Notes: generated by a model not told the origin, from the letters alone. 39,972 nucleotides of DNA from Ruminiclostridium sp. (GCA_017550775.1 JAFZOA010000700.1:1-39972); one strand, 5' to 3'; numbered from the stretch's first letter, positions 23,912 through 32,475 are shown. Translations and numbers: made by a program.

Positions 23912-26344
23912 TCAGTAATTCCGTATCTCAAGCTGTTTCCGGAGCTTCTCCACCGTCATACCGTCCGGCTTTCCGAGCGTTACCGTGACCGGCTCGTTCC
24001 CGTGAATATCGAACCAGTTGTCCGAGAACACGTAGTCGTGATCTTTCAGCGACAGGCACACGCTTTTGGCAAATCTGTCCGCAGTGAGTGTTATCGTGAA
24101 GATTTCGCCGTTATCCGCAATGTCGGCGTTTATTATTGCCGGTGAGAATGTAAACTCCTTCGGGCGCACGAACAGCGTTGTACCGCGGCTTATGACTTCA
24201 CCGTCACGGATAAGCGCGTACTCGATGTACTTTGTGCGCTTGTCATTCACCGTCGTGAAATTACCCGACAGGTCGGGTGAAAGCGCGGGAGCCGCCGACA
24301 AAGCATACGATGTGATCTCAGCCGAAAACTCGCCGAGTATCTTCGCGCGGTTATTGCGGACTCTGCAAGTTACGCTAAGCTTCTCGTCGCTTAGCGTGTC
24401 GTTGGTGACGTACAGAACCGGGTGCTTCGGGTCGCTGTCGTCGCAGCTCAGAAGAATCGGCGCATAGAATCGCTTTGCCGCGTAGTGAAGGGCTTTCCAG
24501 CGCCCGTAACAGTCAATGCTTGACCATGAAATGACGGGGTTCGTGTCGTTTACCTGCCAGTACGCCGAGCCCATACAGCGCCCTCTCGCCCGTCTCATGT
24601 GCTCGACGTTCGAGCGTATGCAATCCGCCTGGACAAGCTGGGTGCAGTATATGAGCCGCTCGAAATCGTAGGGGTAGTTGCACATCTGCGCAAGGTAGAA
24701 CATCAGCTTTTCGTTGCCGAGCAAGCACTTCTGGTGCGCCTGCATGACCGTTCCGCAGAGGTCAAGGTCGCTGTCCTCCGCGAATGTGCGCACTGTCTTT
24801 ATGTCGGGTATGCTCTCGAAGCCGTACTCCGAGCAGAAGCGGTAGTAGTACTTCCGGAAATCCTCGATCGGCTTGAAGCTGTGCCACACGTCCCAGTAGT
24901 GCATATCCCCCGCCTTGTTGGAGGACGGGTCGATGAAGCCGCCGCCGGAGGACGGGGAAGAGGGGTGATAGAACTTCGCGCGGACGGGGTCGTATTCGGC
25001 AAGGAGCCGCGGTATGATGTCCTCGAACAGGGTAAGGTAGTCGCGCTTACATTCCTCATCCTCGGGAAGTCCCCAGCCTACCCACGCGCTCTCGATCTCG
25101 TTGTTACCGCACCATAAACCGAGGGAAGGGTGGTGCCGGAGTCTTATGATGTTATCGGCTATCTCGGCTTCGACGGTGGCTCTGAAACTGTCGGTAAGCC
25201 GGTACGCCGAGCACGCGAACATGAAGTCCTGCCACACGATAAGCCCGAGCTCGTCGCACTTGTCGCAGAACCAGTCGGGCGGGTATATCCCTCCGCCCCA
25301 GACGCGTATAAAGTTGAAGTTCGCCGACGCGCAGTCTTCAAGCAGCCGGTCGGTCTTTTCCTTTGTCATGCGGGTGACGATCTGATCCTCGGGAATGTAG
25401 TTCGCGCCCATTGCGAACACCTTCACGCCGTTGCACTTGAAGCAGAATTCCTCGCCCCACTCGTCCTTGTCCTTCGAGACGATAAGCGTGCGAAGTCCTA
25501 TGCGTTTTGTGCAGGTGTCGAGCAGGAACCCGCTCTCGTCGCGCAGTTCGACAGTCACGGTGTAGAGCGGCTGTTCGCCAAGTCCGCGCACCCACCATAA
25601 CCGCGGATCCGGAATATCGACAATGCCGCTGTCGGGAAGCTTGCCGCCGAATACGGTCTCGCCGTCGGGGCTTGTTATGATACATTCAAAATGTGTGTTT
25701 ACATCATCGCGGCTGTCAACGCGAGCCTGTATTTTCAGCCTTGCGTTGTCAGCCGGCATTTCGTTCATCAGCTCGATGTACGGCTGCATTATTCTCGCCT
25801 TGCTGTATGCATAAAGCTCCACGTCCCGCCATATCCCCATGTCGGGCAGATTCGGTCCCCAGTCCCAACCGAACATACAGTGCGCCTTGCGGAGATGCGG
25901 ATAGCCCTTCATGCACTCGCCGACGCCCCATACCGGACGCTTTTCGTTTTCAGCCTCAATGTAGTTGATCGGGGATTTTATACGCACTTCAAGCGTGTTG
26001 TGTTCACGCAGTTTTCCGGTCACATCAAGCTCCCACTCGCGGTGCATATTGTCGGTATCGGTTACCTTCCCGCCGTTCAGATACACCTCGGAAAGTGTGT
26101 CAATGCCGTGAAAAACAAGGATCTGCATATCCGCGGAAAGCACCTCGGGAGACGCGTCAAATTCCCGCGTGAATGTCACATCGTACCGGCAGAGATCGGT
26201 GGAGATGTACTCGTTCTCGCGGTAGTACGGGTCGGGCACAGCTTTGTTATCGAGCAGGACTTTGTACAGCGAACAGGGGACACTGCAGGTATATGTACTG
26301 CCGCCGTACGTCATGGTCCAGTTTTCGTTAAGATCAGTTTTCAT
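23912..26344 (-). CDS. Beta-mannosidase (glycoside hydrolase family 2)
   Basis: The 810-residue enzyme has the GH2 order: jelly-roll domain (about 1-190), Ig-like domain (about 195-290), TIM barrel (about 300-600) and C-terminal beta domains. The catalytic acid is Glu416 in WCGNNEIESAW and the nucleophile Glu506 in FCSEYGFESIP, the pattern of beta-mannosidases. There is no signal peptide, so it probably cleaves imported manno-oligosaccharides from the non-reducing end. The ATG at 26344 has GAGG seven bases upstream. An in-frame upstream start adds an unconserved 45-residue stretch that covers the promoter. Confidence 0.93.
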   Translation of the reverse strand: MKTDLNENWTMTYGGSTYTCSVPCSLYKVLLDNKAVPDPYYRENEYISTDLCRYDVTFTREFDASPEVLSADMQILVFHGIDTLSEVYLNGGKVTDTDNMHREWELDVTGKLREHNTLEVRIKSPINYIEAENEKRPVWGVGECMKGYPHLRKAHCMFGWDWGPNLPDMGIWRDVELYAYSKARIMQPYIELMNEMPADNARLKIQARVDSRDDVNTHFECIITSPDGETVFGGKLPDSGIVDIPDPRLWWVRGLGEQPLYTVTVELRDESGFLLDTCTKRIGLRTLIVSKDKDEWGEEFCFKCNGVKVFAMGANYIPEDQIVTRMTKEKTDRLLEDCASANFNFIRVWGGGIYPPDWFCDKCDELGLIVWQDFMFACSAYRLTDSFRATVEAEIADNIIRLRHHPSLGLWCGNNEIESAWVGWGLPEDEECKRDYLTLFEDIIPRLLAEYDPVRAKFYHPSSPSSGGGFIDPSSNKAGDMHYWDVWHSFKPIEDFRKYYYRFCSEYGFESIPDIKTVRTFAEDSDLDLCGTVMQAHQKCLLGNEKLMFYLAQMCNYPYDFERLIYCTQLVQADCIRSNVEHMRRARGRCMGSAYWQVNDTNPVISWSSIDCYGRWKALHYAAKRFYAPILLSCDDSDPKHPVLYVTNDTLSDEKLSVTCRVRNNRAKILGEFSAEITSYALSAAPALSPDLSGNFTTVNDKRTKYIEYALIRDGEVISRGTTLFVRPKEFTFSPAIINADIADNGEIFTITLTADRFAKSVCLSLKDHDYVFSDNWFDIHGNEPVTVTLGKPDGMTVEKLRKQLEIRNY

Positions 26345-26386
26345 AGATTTTCCTCGGCAGGTCGGTCTGATTTCGTATCTTTCACT

Positions 26387-26415
26387 ATTATACCATATTA
26401 CTTCATGAAAATCAA
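26387..26415 (-). promoter_or_regulatory. Sigma-A promoter of the beta-mannosidase unit
   Basis: TTGATT (26410-26415) and TATAAT (26387-26392) on the minus strand with a 17-base spacer. The leader is about 35 bases. Confidence 0.8.
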
Positions 26416-26472
26416 GACGGTCACAGACTAAATAAATCAGAATAAAGGCTGATATTCCCGGAGCGTCATTTG

Positions 26473-26501
26473 TTGACATATTACCTTAAATGTGCTAAAA
26501 T
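26473..26501 (+). promoter_or_regulatory. Sigma-A promoter of the P-loop kinase remnant
   Basis: TTGACA (26473-26478) and TAAAAT (26496-26501) on the plus strand with a 17-base spacer. The leader to the ATG at 26607 is about 100 bases. Confidence 0.7.
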
Positions 26502-26606
26502 GATCACAGACAGATGTCGATCGCAAAGAAAGGGTGCCCCGATAACGGTACCGGCAAAACACGGAGAAGGTCAGACCTGCGGAGAGAACGGGTACGGAGA
26601 ACACAG

Positions 26607-26907
26607 ATGAAGATAGAAAATAACATTCTGAGACATTGTCTGAAAAATGTGTATTTTATTACCGGTACAGCGTATGCCGGAAAATCGACTATGGTAAAAA
26701 TGCTTGCCGAACGCTATGATATGATATTCTGCGGAGAAAACTATCACAGCGCAGTATCCGATGTTGTTGCGGCTCCCGATGTGCAGCCGGAAGCATTATG
26801 ACTAATATGCAGACAGCGGTTTCTTCACGGTTGTCGGACAGGATAACGGAGAAGATACAAAAGAAGAAGTTTGTGATATGATAGCAAAGCATTTTGGACT
26901 GTTATAA
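26607..26907 (+). pseudogene. P-loop nucleotide kinase, internally deleted
   Basis: The N-terminal 65 codons read MKIENNILRHCLKNVYFITG and then GTAYAGKSTMVKML, a good Walker A / P-loop, followed by CGENYHS. The frame then stops at 26799-26801. In another frame the last 30 or so codons (about 26812-26907) end in DMIAKHFGLL, as the C-terminus of such kinases commonly does. The middle 100 or more residues are missing, so the gene is a decayed remnant with an internal deletion and frame change. GGAG lies eight bases before the ATG and a promoter is still present. The exact family (shikimate- or adenylylsulfate-kinase-like) is uncertain. Confidence 0.6.
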
Positions 26908-27078
26908 TGTAGATAATGACTTATAAACCGGCCGCTGTCGGCGTTGCAGCGGGGGACTCCTCAGGGTCGTGAGTTTATAGCGCACTTACAGAATGGAAAC
27001 GCTGTTATGAAGATAACAACGCCCGAAGAAAACACCGATGACGCAGAGAAATGCGTTAATGAGCAGTGGAGCTTTATT

Positions 27079-27705
27079 ATGAAAAGAAAACATTTACCAT
27101 TGATCGTTCTGTTTTTGGCAAGCACAGTTTTATCAGGCTGTCAGGAGAACGACAGGCCTGCATCCGTATCAGGCAATAATTCCGATGTATTGACAACATT
27201 CTCGGGAAAGCCTGTTGTTACAACTGTTGTAACATCTTTCACGGAAACATCTGTTGGTTTTGATGCCGGAATTCCGGGAAAATCATTGGAAACCACCACA
27301 GATCTACCCGAACCGACCAATACCGCGGAAGTTCCGTCGGTTGATAATATCCGATTGAGTATAGATCATGACGGAACCGAAATTACTAAAGAAACAAAAA
27401 GCATAACACTGAAAGCAGAATACACAGGGAGTGACGAGTCCGCAGCATTTTTCACCGGAGCTGAATACAGAATAGAAAAGTTTACCGACGGTGCCTGGAG
27501 CATTGTTCCGTTCTCAGACGGAATGACCTGGATCGCACTGGCGTATGAAATAAGCTATCGCAGCAACGCCGTGATCGGGATCGGTCTTTCCGATGATAAT
27601 TTTGCCGAACCTCTTACAGCCGGAAAATACCGTGTCGCTAAATCAATAAACGGTGTAGAATTTTATGCGGAATTTGAGATCGTTCAGGAACGCGTTCGTT
27701 TTTAG
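27079..27705 (+). CDS. Thr-rich lipoprotein with a C-terminal Ig-like domain
   Basis: The 208-residue protein has a lipoprotein signal (MKRKHLPLIVLFLASTVLSG, then Cys21), a Thr/Ser-rich linker (about 40-85), and a beta-rich domain with EYRIEKFTDGAWSIVPF and LTAGKYRVAKSINGVEFYAE, which resembles an immunoglobulin-like fold common in Clostridia lipoproteins. It is anchored outside the membrane; the function is unknown. The ATG at 27079 has GTGGAG before it. The frame is open about 45 codons further upstream (PEENTDDAEKCVNEQ region), which may be the tail of a lost neighbouring gene. It ends with TAG, showing that TAG is a real stop here. Confidence 0.78.
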   Translation: MKRKHLPLIVLFLASTVLSGCQENDRPASVSGNNSDVLTTFSGKPVVTTVVTSFTETSVGFDAGIPGKSLETTTDLPEPTNTAEVPSVDNIRLSIDHDGTEITKETKSITLKAEYTGSDESAAFFTGAEYRIEKFTDGAWSIVPFSDGMTWIALAYEISYRSNAVIGIGLSDDNFAEPLTAGKYRVAKSINGVEFYAEFEIVQERVRF

Positions 27706-27914
27706 CGCAAGTCAAGGGGGATTTGTGCAAGATGACGGCTAAAGATGCAATTCAAGCGACGTGCAAGATTAAATCATCGGTTCCTTAGATATCAGAACTA
27801 TTAAAAGCAGGACAATGACAGAAAAATGCCGACAGAAGTGTAACAGGAGTATTCGGCGGGAATTATCAAGGAATAACAGCAAAAACAGGCTTCCGTCGGG
27901 AGACCTGTTTTTGT
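27706..27914. other. Intergenic region with a bidirectional terminator
   Basis: Apart from the hairpin at 27891-27912 I see nothing in this stretch. Confidence 0.5.
27891..27912. terminator. Bidirectional terminator
   Basis: AAAAACAGG and CCTGTTTTT form the stem, with T-runs on either side in both directions. It serves the small membrane-peptide gene on the minus strand directly and could serve the lipoprotein gene on the plus strand. Confidence 0.8.
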
Positions 27915-28067
27915 TTATTCCGCGTTGTAGTTTTCGGGATGCTTCCGCTTTCCTCTTATACCGTCTCTTATCGGTGCCGGGAACACGACCGTAGCTGCGG
28001 AAATGCCAGCAAGACCGGTACCTATACCGGTTCCGGGCGCTGCGACGATATACCATAGCGGCTCCAT
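27915..28067 (-). CDS. Small membrane protein, 50 residues (possibly a permease remnant)
   Basis: The reading is MEPLWYIVAAPGTGIGTGLA, then GISAATVVFP, then a charged tail (RDGIRGKRKHPENYNAE). It has one hydrophobic segment rich in Gly and Ala. The N-terminus resembles the first helix of multi-pass permeases, so it may be a truncated gene, but the charged tail and close terminator fit a true small protein too. The ribosome site is weak (GGAATTGAG). It lies 36 bases after the methyltransferase on the same strand. Confidence 0.45.
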   Translation of the reverse strand: MEPLWYIVAAPGTGIGTGLAGISAATVVFPAPIRDGIRGKRKHPENYNAE

Positions 28068-28103
28068 TTTACTCAATTCCGTTCGTTCCGGTCATGTTCT
28101 CCT

Positions 28104-28751
28104 TTATGTTCCTGCCGTGATCTGTAAATGTCGCTTTGCGTAATCAAGCCTCATCAGTGCTTTCCCGTTCGGCAGAGGAACTGTTTCCTGCAAGGCTGAC
28201 GAGTATCCGATCTTCTCCATAGTCCGGGTAAGCGACCTTTCATCAATCTGATGATGAACTTCATCAAGCCTGTCGAAAGCGTGAAGGTAAGGCGAGTCAG
28301 AGACCCAGTTCTCCGCGTCGGTGTTTATCTGTATCACGCAGGAAACATGATCGGGCGCTGTATGCGAAACGACCTTCTGAAACATGGGATATCCGATATA
28401 CTCTATCAGCAGATCGGCAATAATTAGCTGAGCTTGCGGAAGCTTATTGTATTCCCTCGCCAGATCAAGGCACAGGCATTTCAACACGCCCGACAGATCG
28501 TTATACCGCTCCGAAACTGCTTTCAGGTAGCCCTCGTTGATATCCACGCCGTAAACCGTATGATACTTGTCCGCGTTGATATGCTCAAGCCCGTTTCCGC
28601 CCGCGACACCAAGTATCATAACCGTATCGGCTTCGTATGCGTCAAGCTGCTTCTTCATTATGGAATTCAGCGATTGAAGCTGTTTTACGGAATCGAGGCT
28701 CATGTGGTTTTCGTAATCGTCAAGGCTGATCTCTTCCCACGGATTGTTCAT
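28104..28751 (-). CDS. Class I SAM-dependent methyltransferase-like protein
   Basis: The 215-residue protein has the SAM-binding loop MILGVAGGNGLEHI (about 45-58) and VYGVDINEGYLKAV (about 65-78, acidic residue at the end of strand 2), typical of class I methyltransferases. The later motif is LIIADLLIEYIG. The substrate is unknown. The ATG at 28751 has AAGGTG seven bases upstream and is preferred to the earlier in-frame start. It follows cysK by 25 bases, so they are one transcript. Confidence 0.82.
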   Translation of the reverse strand: MNNPWEEISLDDYENHMSLDSVKQLQSLNSIMKKQLDAYEADTVMILGVAGGNGLEHINADKYHTVYGVDINEGYLKAVSERYNDLSGVLKCLCLDLAREYNKLPQAQLIIADLLIEYIGYPMFQKVVSHTAPDHVSCVIQINTDAENWVSDSPYLHAFDRLDEVHHQIDERSLTRTMEKIGYSSALQETVPLPNGKALMRLDYAKRHLQITAGT

Positions 28752-28776
28752 TTCGTCACCTTTCATCGCCTATGTA

Positions 28777-29679
28777 TCATATCAGAGCCGTGCTGAAATA
28801 ACGCTCTGCGCGGTCTGCGAGCACAGTTGCGATCGTCTTGTCTTTTCCGTATTTCTCCGCCATTTGTTTCGCCGCCCAGACGTTCGCACCGGAGGAAGTC
28901 CCGACCAGAAGTCCCTGTACTTTCGCGAGCTCGCGCGCCGTATTGATAGCGTCGTCATCCGACACTTCGATGATGTCAGTGATGATAGACGTGTCGAGAA
29001 TGTCGGGAATAAAGCCGTCGCCGATGCCCTGTATCTGGTGCAGTCCCGGCTCGTCCCCGAGCAGTGCGGAAACGTGCAGAGGCTCAACAGCGACTATCTT
29101 GCAGTCCGGGTTCCTTTCGAGAAGATACTGTGCCACGCCCTGCAATGTTCCCCCGCTTCCCACACCGGAAACATATATGTCTATCTTCTTACCGAGCTGT
29201 TCGGTAAGCTCAACGGCTGTTGTGCGGTAGTGCATCTGCGGATTCGCGGGATTCTGGAACTGCTGAGGTACGAAGTAATCCGGCGAGCTTGACGCGATTT
29301 CCAGCGCCTTGTCCACGGAACCGCCGATGCTGAGCTTCGGGTCGGTAAGCACAAGCTCTGCTCCGAGCGCGCGGATGATCTTTTTACGTTCCTCGCTCAT
29401 ATTCTCGGGCATGACGATGATAACACGGTAGCCCTTGCGGACACCGCAAAGTGCGAGTCCGATACCGGTATTTCCCGAGGTCGGCTCAATTATCGTCATT
29501 CCGGGTTTTAGTCTCCCGTCCTTTTCCGCTTCCTCGATCATGTTCAGCGCGATACGGTCTTTAATGCTTCCGCCGGGATTCAGGAACTCCGCTTTCGCGT
29601 AGATCTGCAGTCCCGTTGTCTGCTCTAAGCTGAGCAGGGGCGTGTTTCCGATAAGATCGAGTATGTTTGTGTAATACAT
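28777..29679 (-). CDS. cysK: Cysteine synthase (O-acetylserine sulfhydrylase)
   Basis: The 300-residue enzyme is full length. The PLP lysine is Lys40 in NPGGSIKDRIA. The substrate loop is PTSGNTG (66-72). The phosphate-binding loop is GVGSGGTLQG, and GTSSGAN lies near the C-terminus. It makes cysteine from O-acetylserine and sulfide in the cytosol. AAAGGA lies nine bases before the ATG. A palindrome CAGGAT-AAG-ATCCTG (29729-29743) and a MITE-like element lie upstream. I did not find a clear sigma-A promoter, so transcription may begin in or beyond the element. Confidence 0.96.
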   Translation of the reverse strand: MYYTNILDLIGNTPLLSLEQTTGLQIYAKAEFLNPGGSIKDRIALNMIEEAEKDGRLKPGMTIIEPTSGNTGIGLALCGVRKGYRVIIVMPENMSEERKKIIRALGAELVLTDPKLSIGGSVDKALEIASSSPDYFVPQQFQNPANPQMHYRTTAVELTEQLGKKIDIYVSGVGSGGTLQGVAQYLLERNPDCKIVAVEPLHVSALLGDEPGLHQIQGIGDGFIPDILDTSIITDIIEVSDDDAINTARELAKVQGLLVGTSSGANVWAAKQMAEKYGKDKTIATVLADRAERYFSTALI

Positions 29680-29728
29680 AGGTGTGGTTCCTTTCTTTGC
29701 TTATTTATGTAAGTTAATTGAGAAATAT

Positions 29729-29743
29729 CAGGATAAGATCCTG
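29729..29743. promoter_or_regulatory. Short palindrome upstream of cysK
   Basis: CAGGAT, AAG, ATCCTG is a perfect six-base inverted repeat 50-64 bases before the cysK ATG. It could be an operator or a small hairpin; nothing more can be said. Confidence 0.35.
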
Positions 29744-29756
29744 CCTTATCATTAAT

Positions 29757-29880
29757 GGGAACCTCTAAAAACCCATTTGAGAGAAAACGTGCCATCCGCG
29801 TCGAATACTTCGTCAAGTCTCCTCGTCTTCAGCACGGCTGCCACATTTTCTCTTTTCAAAGCGGTTTTTAGAGGCACCCT
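29757..29880. mobile_element. MITE-like inverted-repeat element
   Basis: Left end GGGAACCTCTAAAAACC (29757-29773) and right end GGTTTTTAGAGGCACCC (29863-29879) are inverted with two mismatches. Inner arms TTGAGAGAAAACGTG and CACATTTTCTCTTTTCAA also pair, so the 124-base unit can fold into a long hairpin. Similar flanks (ATTAAT / TAATGT) suggest a short target duplication. There is no transposase gene. A lone copy of one end lies at 30802-30817. Confidence 0.7.
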
Positions 29881-29914
29881 AATGTTAAATCTACCGCACG
29901 AACAGCATTATACA

Positions 29915-30763
29915 TCACCGTTTTTGGGGAATGATAGCTTCGCGGCGTGAGATAATGTCCTTCGCTGTGATATGCGGGTTGTGGTAGCGCGTCCTGCTTT
30001 CGGGCAGCCCGAGCCGTCGGGTTATGATATTGTCGAGCTTTCTGTACGCTTCGGGCGTGCTGAACATTATCGCCTTCTTCGGGCAGTAAACCACGCAGGC
30101 GTTGCAGCCGATACAGTTATGGTTCCAGACCGGGTGTCTGTCCTCGACAGTAATGTTTCCGCAGGGGCAGAGCTTGCTGCAAAGTCCGCAGCCGACACAG
30201 CTTTTCGAGGTGTAGAAGCCCTTGTCATATTCATGCTGTACATTGAGAAACGGCATCATCATCTTATCGTAACGGCTTCTCGTGACAGCGGACATTTTCG
30301 GGTATTCGTTCATGCGGCGCTGCGCGATATTATCACCGATACGCCTTGCGAAGCGATCGGAACGCGGCACCATGAACTTCGGCGAAGGAAACGGCTCATA
30401 AGCCACACACTGGCTTGCGACACAGCGCAAAGGCCTTCCGTAATGCAGACGTGTGCCTTTTTTCCGCAGTATCGCGTCTATCGTCTCAAAGCACCTTCCG
30501 TGAACGCCGACGTAAGTAGCGACCATGAACACATAGGCGTCAGGGTTCACATCGAGCTGTTCGGCAAACTCCTTCATCGGCTCGGGAACATCCCATTCGT
30601 AAACGGGGCATACGAATCCAACCACATCGGCTTTTGCGGCAAGACTGCTGGTTACGCCTTTCCTGACTGAAACGATAACCGCTCCGCCGATACGCGTTGC
30701 GATTATTCTCGCAGCTCGTTTGCTGTTTCCCGTTCCGCTGAAACAATAAATAACATTTTTCAT
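29915..30763 (-). CDS. EFR1-type flavodoxin-ferredoxin fusion
   Basis: The 282-residue protein has a flavodoxin-like N-terminus with the FMN loop FSGTGNSKRAA (about 8-18), and two 4Fe-4S clusters near the C-terminus: CVGCGLCSKLCPC (about 189-201) and CIGCNACVVYCP (about 218-229). EFR1 family proteins are thought to pass electrons in anaerobes; partners are unknown. The ribosome site is weak (GGTATAA), unusual here. The next gene upstream, C_GCAxxG_C_C, is another redox protein. Confidence 0.9.
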   Translation of the reverse strand: MKNVIYCFSGTGNSKRAARIIATRIGGAVIVSVRKGVTSSLAAKADVVGFVCPVYEWDVPEPMKEFAEQLDVNPDAYVFMVATYVGVHGRCFETIDAILRKKGTRLHYGRPLRCVASQCVAYEPFPSPKFMVPRSDRFARRIGDNIAQRRMNEYPKMSAVTRSRYDKMMMPFLNVQHEYDKGFYTSKSCVGCGLCSKLCPCGNITVEDRHPVWNHNCIGCNACVVYCPKKAIMFSTPEAYRKLDNIITRRLGLPESRTRYHNPHITAKDIISRREAIIPQKR

Positions 30764-30801
30764 AGTTTATACCATTTACTGATCTTTACAGCTTATGTAC
30801 T

Positions 30802-30817
30802 GTTTTAGAGGTTCCCT
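30802..30817. repeat. Lone end of the MITE-like element
   Basis: GTTTTAGAGGTTCCCT matches the end of the element at 29757-29880 (reverse complement AGGGAACCTCTAAAAC), with one T missing. No second arm is seen nearby, so it is a remnant. Confidence 0.5.
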
Positions 30818-30846
30818 GATGTCTCCCTGCCTAACGGTGTAAGCGG

Positions 30847-31290
30847 TTATCCGTTCTCCCCGATCATTTCTTCCAGTATTTCGACAGCCGCCGATATTGC
30901 CTTGGGACAGACCGTTGAAAAAAGATCGTTCTTCCGTGCATGATCTGTGCCTTCCGGGGTAGCTAAATTGCATCTGAGTATATCCCTGCACAGGTATGAG
31001 CCCATTTTATCCCTGAAACGCTCTGTCATTTCAACAGTGACCTTGTTCGCGTGTTCGCGGCTTTCAAGGTCGTTCTCGTCGGTATGCCCGTACAACATTC
31101 CCAGAACCATGAGCGCACCCGTGCACGCGCCGCAGACTTCTCCCTTGCGCATCCCGCCGCCGAAACAGCCGGCTACCTTAAGAGCCTGTTCCTCCGTCAG
31201 TCCGCACTTATCGGCAAACGCCGCAAGCACCGACTGAGAGCAGTGAAATCTCCTTCCGAAATAGTCCAGAGCTTTTTCTTTGTTTGTCAT
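30847..31290 (-). CDS. C_GCAxxG_C_C family redox protein
   Basis: The 147-residue protein has the family cysteine pattern: FHCSQSV (Cys17), AGCFGGGM, CGACTGALMVLG (about 53-64), CRDILRCN and VCP near the end. The cysteines are thought to bind a metal or take part in redox chemistry; the function is not established. AAGAAGG lies before the ATG. It lies 83 bases before the EFR1 gene on the same strand. Confidence 0.9.
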   Translation of the reverse strand: MTNKEKALDYFGRRFHCSQSVLAAFADKCGLTEEQALKVAGCFGGGMRKGEVCGACTGALMVLGMLYGHTDENDLESREHANKVTVEMTERFRDKMGSYLCRDILRCNLATPEGTDHARKNDLFSTVCPKAISAAVEILEEMIGENG

Positions 31291-31416
31291 TCTGATTACC
31301 TTCTTTCTTAAAATATAAATTCGATTTGTCCGTTATTCTGAAATATCTGATACTTTGTCTGCAAATTCCGCTTCTGTCATAACGTTTACAGGTCGCCATC
31401 GGCCTTTTTCAGATCC

Positions 31417-32388
31417 TCAAACCGAGTACATTTTTGATATTTTTGCCAGATTTTCACAAAAGCCTTTTCTGACCTCTGCCGGTTCGAGTATCTCAACTCC
31501 CTCACCATATTTCAGCGCCCAGAGATAGAACCTTTCATTGATCCCGACATAGGCTTTGACAAGGACGCTGTCCGGGTTATCGGTGTCATCTCTGAAGCTT
31601 CCAAACTCACCGAGCTGTTCGAGCATTTCATCAAGCAGATAACGTTTGACCCGCATTGTAACAAACTCAAAGTGCTCCGGAGCAAACATATCGACAACGA
31701 AGCCATTATACTTCTTGTCATCAGGGATCTTCTTCCGGCTCTTGCCGCCGCCGGCTATATCCTTCATGCGGTCAATACGGTAGGTGCGGAACTGCTCGGT
31801 TTCCTCGTTGAAGCAGCGAAGATAGAAATGCTCGTCGAAATAGACAACACGCACAGGGATCATTTCACGGCTCTTGCTGTAATAATTCATCTGCTTTTTC
31901 GTATCGAATTTCCCGTACTGGAAATTTATCTTTCTGCGTTCGGAGATGATCCGGTGAATTTTGTCGAGATTTTCGAGCAGGTCAAGTGACGGTGCAGCGG
32001 CACTGCCCAGCGATATGCGACTGATAAGATTGCGTATCTCCGCTTCGGTACACATTCCCTCAAACTTGTGTATCAGCTTTTTCTTCTGCTCTGCGGACAG
32101 AAATTTGTTAATGGAGATCGAATCCACCATAAAGCGTATCTCGTTGAATGTGAAGCCCTTGTCGATAAGGCTGTACAGCGCGGTGTTGTGCGGACCGTTT
32201 ATTCTGCGTATATCGTTGCCCGCTGCACACAGCCTGTCAATATCCCGGCGTATAGTCAGCGGCGAAACATTTCTAAGATTAGAGTTTCTGGCAAGGTGAT
32301 CCTGAATATCCCTGCATGATACACTATGTTCCTCGTCGGTGTTCCGACAAAGGTAGTCGTATATCTGAATAATGCGTTCGTGTTCCAT
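31417..32388 (-). CDS. WYL-domain transcriptional regulator
   Basis: The 323-residue protein has an N-terminal winged helix (about 5-65, with HLARNSNLRNVSPLTIRRDI) and a WYL domain (about 135-215, with FDEHFYLRCFNEETEQFRTY and RIDRMKDI), followed by a WCX-type tail. WYL domains bind nucleotides or nucleic acid ends and control DNA repair, defence or metabolism; the target is unknown. GGTGG lies five bases before the ATG and a perfect promoter lies upstream. It may regulate the C_GCAxxG and EFR1 genes downstream, but no operator was found. Confidence 0.93.
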   Translation of the reverse strand: MEHERIIQIYDYLCRNTDEEHSVSCRDIQDHLARNSNLRNVSPLTIRRDIDRLCAAGNDIRRINGPHNTALYSLIDKGFTFNEIRFMVDSISINKFLSAEQKKKLIHKFEGMCTEAEIRNLISRISLGSAAAPSLDLLENLDKIHRIISERRKINFQYGKFDTKKQMNYYSKSREMIPVRVVYFDEHFYLRCFNEETEQFRTYRIDRMKDIAGGGKSRKKIPDDKKYNGFVVDMFAPEHFEFVTMRVKRYLLDEMLEQLGEFGSFRDDTDNPDSVLVKAYVGINERFYLWALKYGEGVEILEPAEVRKGFCENLAKISKMYSV

Positions 32389-32446
32389 AAATCCACCATT
32401 TTAAACATAAGCTTGCTGTGAGTTTTTGATGTATATAATTTAATAT

Positions 32447-32475
32447 ATTATAGTGACAGCCGGTGTGTTTGTCAA
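32447..32475 (-). promoter_or_regulatory. Sigma-A promoter of the WYL regulator gene
   Basis: TTGACA (32470-32475) and TATAAT (32447-32452) on the minus strand with a 17-base spacer. The leader is about 52 bases. Confidence 0.88.

Noticed and set aside
29680..29760. T-box leader before cysK
   Set aside because: The space to the repeat element is too short and no T-box sequence or terminator/antiterminator is visible.
29625..29816. Open frame of 63 codons on the minus strand across the cysK start
   Set aside because: It is produced by the MITE-like element and runs into cysK in the wrong frame; no ribosome site.
31291..31416. Tiny frame MTEAEFADKVSDISE after the WYL gene
   Set aside because: Fifteen codons without a ribosome site; could be a remnant, but too short to support.
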